The notes beneath the pieces were generated by a model. It was not told the DNA's origin. It saw only the letters and a list, made by a program, of their open reading frames with translations, and did no database searches. From an uncultured Collinsella sp. (GTDB lineage Bacteria; Actinomycetota; Coriobacteriia; Coriobacteriales; Coriobacteriaceae), in assembly GCA_958448375.1 (NCBI GenBank), contig CAUDDU010000077.1, forward strand, positions 1 to 5,503: a stretch of 5,503 bases of DNA, read 5' to 3'. The position numbers and the translations under genes are program-made. The number at the start of each line of letters is the position of its first letter. The first letter of the stretch is position 1. Below are positions 1-5,503 of the stretch, piece by piece.

Positions 1-1239
1 CTGGAGTACGAGGGCCTGACCATGGAGGACGTGACGCCCGAGCAGCTCGAGCAGTTTAACGCCGAGGCCAAGGAGACCTGCAAGGCCGAGCGCGAGCGCG
101 TGCTTGCCGCCGGCGGCTTGACCGTTATCGGCACCGAGCGCCATGAGTCCCGTCGTATCGACAACCAGTTGCGTGGCCGTTCCGGCCGTCAGGGCGATCC
201 GGGCGAGACCCAGTTCTACCTGTCGCTCGAGGACGATCTGATGCGCCTGTTTGGCGGCGACAAGATGGACCGTGTCTCCAAGATGATGGTCACGGCCGAT
301 ATGGGCGACGACATGCCCATCCAGCACAAGATCATCTCCAAGGCCGTCGAGAGCGCCCAGCACAAGGTCGAGAGCATCAACTTCTCCATGCGTAAGAGCG
401 TCCTTGAGTACGACGACGTCATGAACAAGCAGCGCCAGGTCATTTACGCCGAGCGCAACAAGATTCTGGACGGCAAGGACCTGACCGACCACATCACCGA
501 GGTCATGCACGACACTGTGTACCGCTGTGTTCAGGAGTTCTGCACCAAGGACAGCCACGAGGGCGAGCGCGATCTTGAGGGCCTGCGTAAGTGGGTCGTC
601 GAGCTGACCGGGCATATCGATACCCCTCAGTTCCCCGACGAGGACTTTGAGGCCCTGGCCGCCGATGTCCTGGCCTATGTTGAGAAGTGCTACAACATGA
701 AGGCCGAGCGCCTGGGCGAGGACCTGATGCGCGAGCTCAATACCCAGGTTATGCTGCGCGTCATCGATACGCGTTGGATGAACTACCTGCAGGAAATGGA
801 CTACCTCAAGACCGGTATCGGCCTGCGCGGCTTTGGCCAGCGCGACCCGCTGGTTGAGTATAAGACCGAGGCCTACGGCGCGTTCCAGATGCTCGTCGAT
901 ACCATGTACGAGGATTACCTGCGCACTGTTCTGCGCATTGAGCTCAAAGCTGCCCCGCAGGCTGTGGAGCACAAGGAGGACCCCGCCCTTAAGGGTGCGC
1001 ACTTCTCTGGTCCCGCCGAGGTCGATGGCGACAACAGCGATTCGGTACTGCGCAAGCAGGCTCAGGTGCAGGCCCGCACCGCCGTCCAGGGTGGTCCGGC
1101 TGCCGTTAACAACGGTGGCAAGGTGACGACCTACCGCAAGTCCGAGAGCGATGACCCTTATGTCAACGTGGGCCGCAACGACCTGTGCCCTTGCGGTAGC
1201 GGTAAGAAGTTCAAGTACTGCCACGGCAGGAATCGTTAA
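1..1239 (+). CDS. secA: Preprotein translocase ATPase SecA, C-terminal 412 residues (5' end outside window)
   Basis: SecA is the ATPase motor that pushes unfolded preproteins through the SecYEG channel at the inner face of the membrane. The frame is open from base 1, so the true start lies upstream; the first ATG here (22) is internal. Visible parts, in window residues: the end of nucleotide-binding domain 2 with helicase motif [15 protein letters not shown] (about 56-68), which carries the arginine finger; the long scaffold helix with [20 protein letters not shown] (about 130-155); the wing and two-helix-finger region, including [33 protein letters not shown] (about 256-288); a low-complexity linker (about 325-385); and a C-terminal SEC-C zinc motif, C-x-C-x8-C-H (codons at 1186, 1192, 1219, 1222), which in other bacteria binds zinc and contacts SecB or ribosomes and phospholipid. 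The gene stops with TAA at 1237-1239, overlapping the prfB start. Identification is essentially certain; the N-terminal two thirds cannot be assessed. Confidence 0.98.
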   Translation: MEYEGLTMEDVTPEQLEQFNAEAKETCKAERERVLAAGGLTVIGTERHESRRIDNQLRGRSGRQGDPGETQFYLSLEDDLMRLFGGDKMDRVSKMMVTADMGDDMPIQHKIISKAVESAQHKVESINFSMRKSVLEYDDVMNKQRQVIYAERNKILDGKDLTDHITEVMHDTVYRCVQEFCTKDSHEGERDLEGLRKWVVELTGHIDTPQFPDEDFEALAADVLAYVEKCYNMKAERLGEDLMRELNTQVMLRVIDTRWMNYLQEMDYLKTGIGLRGFGQRDPLVEYKTEAYGAFQMLVDTMYEDYLRTVLRIELKAAPQAVEHKEDPALKGAHFSGPAEVDGDNSDSVLRKQAQVQARTAVQGGPAAVNNGGKVTTYRKSESDDPYVNVGRNDLCPCGSGKKFKYCHGRNR

Positions 1240-2387
1240 TGGCCGAGACTCTAGAGGTAACGCCTGCCGAGTTGGACGCATTTGCGGACCGACTCGGCGA
1301 GGTCGAGTCGTACCTCCATTTGGACGAGAAGCGCACCCGCGTAACGGAGCTCGAGGCCAAAAGCGTCGCCCCGGGCTTTTGGGACGATGCCGATGCCGCT
1401 CGCGCCACGATGGAGGAGATTGCGCGCGCCAAGGAGGACATCGCCGCCGTGGATACCGCGCGTGGCGAGCTCTCCGATGCTCGCGCCGCGTTGGAGCTTG
1501 CCGAGGAAATGGGCGATGACCCCGATGCCGCTGCGCTGCGTGAGGAGGCTGCCGCTACGGCGGAGCGCCTATCCCGCGCTATCGACGAGCTTGAGCTTGC
1601 GAGCTGGTTTACCGGGGAGTTCGACCATGGCGACGCGATTGTGACCATCAAACCCGGACAGGGTGGCTTGGAGGCCCAGGACTGGACCTTCATGCTCTTT
1701 AAGATGTACATGAAGTACTGCCAGCGCCGCGGTTGGAAGGTCACCATCAACGATTGCCCCGCGGCCGAGGTCATCGGCATCGATCGTGCGACCTTTACCG
1801 TCGAAGGCAAGGATGCCTTTGGCATGCTTCGTGCCGAGGCCGGTGTTCACCGCCTGGTGCGCATTAGCCCCACCGACGACAAGAAGCGCCGCCAGACTAC
1901 GTTTGCCGGCGTCGAGGTCATTCCGGTACTCCCCGACGATATCGATATCGAGATTAGTCCCGATGACATTCGCGTCGACGTGTACCATGCAAGCGGCCCG
2001 GGCGGTCAGGGCGTCAACACCACCGACTCCGCCGTGCGCGTGACGCATTTCCCCAGCGGTATCGTGGTCACGTGTCAAAACGAGCGCAGCCAGATTCAAA
2101 ACAAGGCCGCTTGCATGCAGATCCTCAAGGCTCGTCTGTACGAGATTGAGCTCGAAAAGCGCGCTGAGGCCCTGGATGAGATTCGCGGGCCCAAGACCAC
2201 TATCGGCTTTGGCAACCAGATCCGCAGCTATGTGCTCTACCCGTACCAGATGGTTAAGGACCTGCGCACGGGCGTGGAGACCAGCAACGTCGAGGCCGTT
2301 CTTGACGACGGCGATCTGGATCCGTTTGTGATTGGCTATCACCGTTGGGCTACCGGCAACGCTGATGCAGAAGGCTCGGAGGTCTAA
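1239..2387 (+). CDS. prfB: Peptide chain release factor 2 (RF2), without programmed frameshift
   Basis: RF2 recognises UGA and UAA stop codons in the ribosomal A site and triggers hydrolysis of the finished peptide. At 382 residues it is slightly longer than E. coli RF2 (365). Order: an N-terminal helical domain (about 1-115), then GGLEAQDW (start of the core, about 142-149), the codon-recognition loop (about 205-222), the catalytic GGQ (255-257, in SGPGGQGVNTT), and the C-terminal helix region DEIRGPKTTIGFGNQIRSYVLYPYQMVKDLRTGVET. Two points are odd. The anticodon-like tripeptide is Ser210-Pro211-Thr212 rather than Ser-Pro-Phe, and Gln219 sits where E. coli RF2 has the stacking His. There is also no in-frame TGA near codon 26: the frame runs through ESYLHLDEK where E. 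coli has the autoregulatory frameshift site. ATG 1239 overlaps the secA stop (TAATG) with an AGGA at 1228-1231, so it is probably translated by coupling. Overall similarity and GGQ leave RF2 as the clear call over RF1. Confidence 0.96.
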   Translation: MAETLEVTPAELDAFADRLGEVESYLHLDEKRTRVTELEAKSVAPGFWDDADAARATMEEIARAKEDIAAVDTARGELSDARAALELAEEMGDDPDAAALREEAAATAERLSRAIDELELASWFTGEFDHGDAIVTIKPGQGGLEAQDWTFMLFKMYMKYCQRRGWKVTINDCPAAEVIGIDRATFTVEGKDAFGMLRAEAGVHRLVRISPTDDKKRRQTTFAGVEVIPVLPDDIDIEISPDDIRVDVYHASGPGGQGVNTTDSAVRVTHFPSGIVVTCQNERSQIQNKAACMQILKARLYEIELEKRAEALDEIRGPKTTIGFGNQIRSYVLYPYQMVKDLRTGVETSNVEAVLDDGDLDPFVIGYHRWATGNADAEGSEV

Positions 2388-2444
2388 AACATCGGGCGGC
2401 TTCAAGCCGATGCCAAGCCTAACGGTTGGACGGGTTTGTATCCA

Positions 2445-2476
2445 GAACAAACCCTGCGCAGGGGTGGTTTTTGTTC
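2445..2476 (+). terminator. Probable Rho-independent terminator of secA-prfB
   Basis: The outer arms GAACAAA (2445-2451) and TTTGTTC (2470-2476) are complementary. Inside them CCC pairs with the GG/GGGG tract around 2461-2467, with small bulges, and a five-T run follows at 2468-2472. An inner CCCT-GCGC-AGGG hairpin (2452-2463) is an alternative core. The nearly symmetric A-rich and T-rich flanks would allow it to work in both directions. It lies about 60 bases after the prfB stop. The fold is imperfect, so confidence is moderate. Confidence 0.5.
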
Positions 2477-2511
2477 GGCGAATCGGTAGAATCGAATACA
2501 GCAAGAAGTTC

Positions 2512-2540
2512 AAAGCGCATCCGTTTGGGTGCGCTTTTTT
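2512..2540 (+). terminator. Rho-independent terminator hairpin immediately before the yitT-family RBS
   Basis: AAAGCGCA (2512-2519) pairs perfectly with TGCGCTTT (2530-2537). The stem extends inward by T-G, C-G and C-G (2520-2522 with 2527-2529) to about 11 bp with a 4-base GTTT loop, and it runs into six consecutive Ts (2535-2540). This is a textbook intrinsic terminator by shape. It ends one base before the Shine-Dalgarno sequence of the next gene, so it is either a second terminator for prfB transcripts or a conditional attenuator for the downstream gene. Confidence 0.7.
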
Positions 2541-2548
2541 GAGGGAGG
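2541..2548 (+). promoter_or_regulatory. Ribosome binding site deciding the yitT-family start
   Basis: GAGGGAGG ends four bases before ATG 2553 and is a strong Shine-Dalgarno match. An in-frame GTG at 2529 would give eight extra residues, but it lies inside the terminator hairpin and has no ribosome binding site, so ATG 2553 is the better start. Confidence 0.8.
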
Positions 2549-2552
2549 CAGC

Positions 2553-3443
2553 ATGGCATATCGTCTGGACATCAAGCGCATTCTTTCGATGAACTTCTTT
2601 CACGACCTGCCCCAGATCATGTTGGGGTGTGCCTTGGCCGCCATCGCGACCGACTTGTTTTTGATTCCCAACGGTCTTGCCGCCGGTGGCGTTACGGGCC
2701 TTGCGACTATTATCCAGGCTGTCGGCGCGGCGCGAGGCGTGTCGCTTCCCGTCGGTATCCAGACCATCGTGATGAACGCCTTGCTGTTGTTGGTCGTTAT
2801 GCGCGAGGGTGGCATGTTCTACGTGGTGCAGACCGCGACGGGCTTTGTGCTGCTGGGCTTCTTTACCGATCTGTTCGCCCCGTTTGTAGCACCTCTGGCG
2901 GATGCGGACCTGATGCTCCCTGCCATGTGGGGCGGCATTATTACGGGCATCGGTTACGGCATGGTGTTGCGCGCCGGCGCCAACACCGGCGGCTCGGACA
3001 CGATTGGCCAAATCATCTCGCGTAACACCTCGCTGCCGGTGGGCTCGACCGTCATGGCGATCGATGTTGCCGTATGCGCGCTGTCGGCTCCGGTCTTTTC
3101 AATCGAAAACGCACTATATGCAGGCCTTTCGATGGTCATTAGCGGCTACGTGATCGATGCCGTGGTCGATGGTGGCAACAAACGCCGTATGGTACTCATC
3201 ATCTCGGACAAGTTCCCTGATATCGCTGCCGATATCATGTATGGCCTGGGTCGTGGTTGTACCAAGTTTAAGGCGACTGGCATGTATTCGGGTGCCGAGA
3301 AGCCGGTGATTATGGTCATCGTGAGCCGTCGAGAGCTCAATACCCTCAAGACGATCGTGCGCGAGCGCGATCCTCACGCCATTGTGACGGTCGCTGACGT
3401 TACGGAAGCCTTCGGCGAGGGATTCAAGGACATTAGCGCGTAG
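2553..3443 (+). CDS. YitT family membrane protein (DUF161 membrane region plus C-terminal DUF2179-type domain)
   Basis: The protein has 296 residues, typical for the family. It is an integral membrane protein whose substrate or activity is not established. Hydrophobic segments lie at about 20-39, 66-84, 88-108, 121-139, 162-183 and 187-205. Family-like features include the early IPNGLAAGGVTG (38-49) and RAGANTGGSDTIGQIISR (140-157), which look like two related Gly-rich turns of a duplicated membrane unit. After the last membrane segment, a soluble C-terminal domain (about 208-293: GGNKRRMVLIISDKFPDIA, then RGCTKFKATGMYSG and PVIMVIVSRRELNTLKTIVRERDPHAIVTVADVTEAFGEGF) matches the DUF2179-type cytosolic tail found in this family. 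ATG 2553 is chosen for its GAGGGAGG ribosome binding site. It is separated from prfB by two terminator-like hairpins and ends in TAG, so it is probably its own transcription unit. The family assignment is confident; a transport role is only inferred. Confidence 0.9.
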   Translation: MAYRLDIKRILSMNFFHDLPQIMLGCALAAIATDLFLIPNGLAAGGVTGLATIIQAVGAARGVSLPVGIQTIVMNALLLLVVMREGGMFYVVQTATGFVLLGFFTDLFAPFVAPLADADLMLPAMWGGIITGIGYGMVLRAGANTGGSDTIGQIISRNTSLPVGSTVMAIDVAVCALSAPVFSIENALYAGLSMVISGYVIDAVVDGGNKRRMVLIISDKFPDIAADIMYGLGRGCTKFKATGMYSGAEKPVIMVIVSRRELNTLKTIVRERDPHAIVTVADVTEAFGEGFKDISA

Positions 3444-3536
3444 GGTCGACTGCGTTCCATCCAAAAGACGTTCACATTGATAAACCGTTTCATCAGCGGT
3501 TCTGCCTGCTCAATTGTTCAAATAATGATAAATACT

Positions 3537-3565
3537 CTGGTAAAGCTTCCAGTTTCCAGCATAAT
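3537..3565 (+). promoter_or_regulatory. Candidate sigma-70-type promoter for the transketolase operon, with inverted-repeat elements
   Basis: CATAAT (3560-3565) matches the -10 consensus at five of six positions. CTGGTA (3537-3542) lies exactly 17 bases upstream and matches the -35 consensus at three of six. Transcription would start near 3572, giving a leader of about 80 bases. Between the boxes are CTGG-N8-CCAG (3537-3552) and a second CCAG at 3556-3559, and an 8-base palindrome ACGTACGT (3571-3578) sits at the expected start point. These could be operator half-sites, but such short repeats can arise by chance. The surrounding 3444-3650 is locally AT-rich, as expected for a promoter region. 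Confidence 0.4.
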
Positions 3566-3650
3566 GAATGACGTACGTGCATTGCGGCTGTGTTGGGATT
3601 ACCTTCGGTGCCGTGCGCATCTTGTCTTAAGAGGATGAAAGGAAGGCACA

Positions 3651-4481
3651 ATGAGCGACGAAGAGCTCAAAAAGGTTGCCAACGAGGTAAGGAAGGGCAT
3701 CGTCACCGGCGTGCACGCTGCCAAGTCCGGCCATCCGGGCGGTTCGCTCGGCGCCGCCGACATCATGACCTATCTGTACTTTGAGGAAATGAACGTCGAC
3801 CCAGCTAATCCCCGCAAGGCCGATCGCGACCGCTTTGTGCTCTCCAAGGGCCATTGCGCTCCGGGCCTGTACGCCGTGCTCGCCGAGCGTGGGTTCTTCC
3901 CCAAGGAGGACCTCGAGACGCTGCGCCATATCGGCAGCCACCTGCAGGGTCACCCCAACATGAACGACACCCCGGGCGTCGACATGTCCACCGGCTCGCT
4001 CGGCCAGGGCATCTCCACCGCTGTGGGCATGGCCGTTGCCGCCAAGCACTGGGGCGATACTTACCGCACGTACGCCCTGCTGGGCGATGGCGAGAGCGAG
4101 GAGGGCCAGGTCTGGGAGGCCGCCATGTTTGCCGGCAACCAGCAGCTCGACAACCTCTGCGTGATCGTCGACCACAACGGCCTGCAGATCGACGGCCCCG
4201 TCGAGGAGGTCAACGACCCCATGCCGCTGGCAGACAAGTTCCGCGCCTTCAAGTTCCATGTGGTGGAGCTCGCCGACGGCAACGACTTTGACCAGATCCG
4301 CGCCGCCTTTGCCGAGGCCCGCGCCACCAAGGGTCAGCCTACCGCCATTATCGCCGAGACCACAAAGGGCAAGGGCGTTTCCTTTATGGAGAACCAGGTG
4401 GGTTGGCACGGTAAGGCCCCCAACGATGAACAGTTTGAGCAGGCCATGGCAGAGCTCACGGCCGCCGGAGAGGAGCTCTAG
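3651..4481 (+). CDS. Transketolase, N-terminal (TPP-binding) subunit of a split enzyme
   Basis: This 276-residue protein is the thiamine-diphosphate (pyrophosphate-binding) half of transketolase, which moves two-carbon ketol units between sugar phosphates in the non-oxidative pentose phosphate pathway in the cytosol. Visible motifs: SGHPGG (26-31), LSKGHCAPGLYA (64-75), LQGHPN (98-103), STGSLGQG (113-120), and the metal/TPP motif beginning GDGESEEG (145-152) and ending at Asn176 in VDHNGLQIDG. A one-chain transketolase has about 660 residues; here the chain stops (TAG) after the first domain and the next gene supplies the rest. ATG 3651 follows AAAGGAAGG (3638-3646), a good ribosome binding site. 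Codon use is strongly biased to C/G-ending codons, suggesting high expression. Split transketolase pairs also serve other sugar pathways, such as apulose-4-phosphate cleavage, but no neighbour here points to one, so the central pathway is the default. Confidence 0.95.
   Translation: MSDEELKKVANEVRKGIVTGVHAAKSGHPGGSLGAADIMTYLYFEEMNVDPANPRKADRDRFVLSKGHCAPGLYAVLAERGFFPKEDLETLRHIGSHLQGHPNMNDTPGVDMSTGSLGQGISTAVGMAVAAKHWGDTYRTYALLGDGESEEGQVWEAAMFAGNQQLDNLCVIVDHNGLQIDGPVEEVNDPMPLADKFRAFKFHVVELADGNDFDQIRAAFAEARATKGQPTAIIAETTKGKGVSFMENQVGWHGKAPNDEQFEQAMAELTAAGEEL
4467..4475 (+). promoter_or_regulatory. Ribosome binding site for the C-terminal transketolase subunit, inside the upstream gene
   Basis: GGAGAGGAG lies in the last codons of the N-terminal subunit gene, seven bases before ATG 4483. 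It supports ATG 4483 over the longer open frame that begins at 4258 inside the upstream gene, and it suits reinitiation by ribosomes stopping at TAG 4479-4481. Confidence 0.75.
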
Positions 4482-4482
4482 G

Positions 4483-5424
4483 ATGGCAGATGTCAAGAAA
4501 ATCGCCACGCGCGTAAGCTACGGCGAGGCCCTCGTCGAGCTCGCCAACGAGCACGATGACTTTGTGGTCCTCGACGCCGACCTGGCCGCCGCCACGCAGA
4601 CCGGCAAGTTTAAGGCTGCCTGCCCCGACCGCTTCTTCGATGTGGGCATTGCCGAGAGCAACCTGATGGGTGTTGCCGCCGGTATCGCAACCACCGGTCG
4701 CGTTGCCTTCGCGAGCACCTTTGCCATGTTTGCCGCCGGCCGCGCTTTTGAGCAGGTCCGTAATTCCATCGGTTATCCGCACCTCAACGTCAAGATTGGC
4801 GCCACGCACGCCGGTATCTCGGTGGGCGAGGACGGTGCCACGCACCAGTGCTGCGAGGATATCGCCCTTATGCGCGTCATTCCCGGCATGACCGTCATCG
4901 TTCCCGCCGATGACGTCGAGGCTCGCGCCGTGACGCGCGCCGCCTACGAGTGCGACGGCCCCGTCTACATGCGCTTTGCCCGTCTGGCCTCGCCGGTCAT
5001 CAACGACCCCGAGACCTACAAGTTCGAGTTGGGCCGCGGCATCGTCATGCGCGAGGGCGCCGACGTTACCATCATTGCCTGCGGTCTGATGGTCGGCGAG
5101 GCCCTTGAGGCCGCCGGGCAGCTCGCTGCCGAGGGCATCGACGCCGAGGTCATCAACATGCACACCATCAAGCCCATCGACGCCGATCTGGTCGTCAAGA
5201 GCGCTACCAAGACCGGCCACGTCGTGACCGTCGAGGAGCACTCCGTGATCGGTGGCCTGGGCAGTGCCGTTGCCGACGTCCTGTGCGAGCAGTGCCCGAC
5301 GCCGCTCAAGAAGATCGGCGTCAACGACACGTTCGGCGAGTCCGGCCCGGGCGCCGAGCTCCTGCACAAGTACGGCCTGGACGCCGCCAATATCGTGGCG
5401 ACCACCAAGGAGTTCTTGGCATAA
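4483..5424 (+). CDS. Transketolase, C-terminal (pyrimidine-binding) subunit of a split enzyme
   Basis: This 313-residue partner completes transketolase. It supplies the domain that binds the pyrimidine ring of thiamine diphosphate and the C-terminal domain. Visible in order: the GIAESN motif with the probable catalytic Glu58 that activates the cofactor; FASTFAMFAAGRAFEQVRNS (76-95); THAGISVGEDGATHQ (108-122), the conserved substrate-side loop; VPADDVEA (138-145) and GPVYMRFAR (160-168); then the C-terminal domain from about 185, with INMHTIKPID and GGLGSAV (257-263). ATG 4483 is one base after the upstream TAG and has its own ribosome binding site, so the two subunits are surely co-translated in equal amounts. 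Together the halves total 589 residues, somewhat shorter than single-chain enzymes. The Glu58 motif and GGLGSAV resemble both transketolase and DXP synthase families, but the paired split architecture favours transketolase. It ends in TAA, with no terminator visible before the window edge. Confidence 0.95.
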   Translation: MADVKKIATRVSYGEALVELANEHDDFVVLDADLAAATQTGKFKAACPDRFFDVGIAESNLMGVAAGIATTGRVAFASTFAMFAAGRAFEQVRNSIGYPHLNVKIGATHAGISVGEDGATHQCCEDIALMRVIPGMTVIVPADDVEARAVTRAAYECDGPVYMRFARLASPVINDPETYKFELGRGIVMREGADVTIIACGLMVGEALEAAGQLAAEGIDAEVINMHTIKPIDADLVVKSATKTGHVVTVEEHSVIGGLGSAVADVLCEQCPTPLKKIGVNDTFGESGPGAELLHKYGLDAANIVATTKEFLA

Positions 5425-5443
5425 GGCAAGGTGGATCTCAAGG

Positions 5444-5487
5444 ACTGCTTCGCCAGAACTATAAAACTGCTTCGCCAGTACTATGGA
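5444..5487 (+). repeat. Two tandem copies of a 22-base unit, downstream of the transketolase genes
   Basis: Copy 1 (5444-5465) and copy 2 (5466-5487) agree at 19 of 22 positions, differing at unit positions 14, 20 and 21. Each begins ACTGCTTCGCCAG and continues with (A/T)ACTAT. There is no third copy on either side within the window. The period is close to two helical turns, so a dimeric regulator could contact both on one DNA face. TATAAA at 5460-5465 could also be a -10 box for a gene beyond the window, though no good -35 precedes it. The remaining bases of 5425-5503 show no gene. Confidence 0.65.
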
Positions 5488-5503
5488 AACGCGGCAGGGG
5501 CGC

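Larger units (their letters stand above)
2388..2552 (+). other. Structured prfB-yitT intergenic region, possible leader or attenuator RNA
   Basis: This 165-base stretch has no credible gene but carries five potential RNA hairpins in a row. They are: CATCGG/CCGATG (2390-2395 with 2407-2412); CCAA(G)CC/GGTTGG with loop TAAC (2413-2429); a perfect 8-bp stem GGGTTTGT/ACAAACCC (2432-2439 with 2447-2454, loop of 7); a terminator-like hairpin reusing the arm 2445-2454; and a strong terminator hairpin (2512-2540). The third and fourth are mutually exclusive, which resembles an antiterminator/terminator pair. A TAGAAT at 2487-2492 could be a -10 box, but no good -35 lies at the right spacing. I recognise no known riboswitch class. 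It could equally be two ordinary terminators closing the secA-prfB operon. Confidence 0.4.

Noticed and set aside
2432..2480. T-box leader, because of AGGGGTGG followed by T-rich sequence
   Set aside because: The conserved T-box element continues as GGTGGNACCGCG; here GGTGG is followed by TTTTTG, and the downstream gene is not an aminoacyl-tRNA synthetase or amino-acid gene.
2529..2552. Alternative GTG start adding eight residues to the YitT-family protein
   Set aside because: The GTG is within the terminator stem and lacks a Shine-Dalgarno sequence, while ATG 2553 has a strong one at ideal distance.
2332..2592. Plus-strand 86-codon frame bridging prfB and the YitT-family gene
   Set aside because: It starts inside prfB, runs through both terminator hairpins and ends inside the next gene. 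It has no ribosome binding site and no recognisable protein features.
1569..3011. Minus-strand open frame of 480 codons across prfB and the YitT-family gene
   Set aside because: It lies antisense to two well-identified genes and crosses the hairpin-rich gap between them. Its translation shows no recognisable domain. Long antisense frames are expected from the strong C/G third-position bias.
3483..3501. Hairpin AACCG/CGGTT after the YitT-family gene as its terminator
   Set aside because: The stem is short (5-7 bp with a wobble) and is followed by CTGCC rather than a T-run, so it does not qualify as an intrinsic terminator.
3627..5367. Two long minus-strand frames (about 293 and 303 codons) opposite the transketolase genes
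   Set aside because: They mirror highly biased, confidently identified genes. Their low-complexity Gly/Ala/Val/Leu/His-rich translations are typical shadow products.
5444..5487. Start of a CRISPR array
   Set aside because: The two repeat units are directly adjacent, with no spacer of unique sequence between them, and 22 bases is too short for the period of a CRISPR repeat plus spacer.

Overview
The window is a gene-dense stretch of a fairly GC-rich bacterial chromosome, with every real gene on the + strand. Several features point to Actinomycetota, most likely a Coriobacteriia lineage such as Collinsella: the RF2 sequence style (a Gln in place of the usual decoding-loop His, and GGQ followed by Gly), a prfB with no programmed frameshift, C/G-rich third codon positions, and the secA-prfB order. 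The taxon is a judgement from recalled family sequences, not a search result.

Layout: (1) 1-1239 is the 3' part of secA, the preprotein translocase ATPase, ending in a zinc-binding SEC-C tail. (2) 1239-2387 is prfB (peptide chain release factor 2), which overlaps the secA stop by one base, so the two are probably one translationally coupled operon. (3) 2388-2552 is a non-coding stretch packed with potential stem-loops: two terminator-like hairpins and an alternative pairing that shares an arm with the first. The last hairpin directly abuts the ribosome binding site of the next gene. (4) 2553-3443 is a YitT-family membrane protein with a C-terminal DUF2179-type domain. (5) 3444-3650 holds a probable sigma-70-type promoter with inverted-repeat elements. 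(6) 3651-4481 and 4483-5424 are the two halves of a split transketolase, one base apart and surely co-translated. (7) 5425-5503 is non-coding and holds two tandem copies of a 22-base unit at the window edge.

Functionally these are housekeeping genes: protein export, translation termination, a membrane protein of unknown substrate, and the non-oxidative pentose phosphate pathway. No mobile element, CRISPR array, rRNA or tRNA gene was seen, and nothing amounts to a clear new system. The most unusual points are the RF2 stop-codon recognition loop, which reads Ser-Pro-Thr where the RF2 signature is Ser-Pro-Phe; the absence of TGA among the five stop codons; the structured prfB-yitT intergenic RNA; and the tandem repeat after the transketolase.
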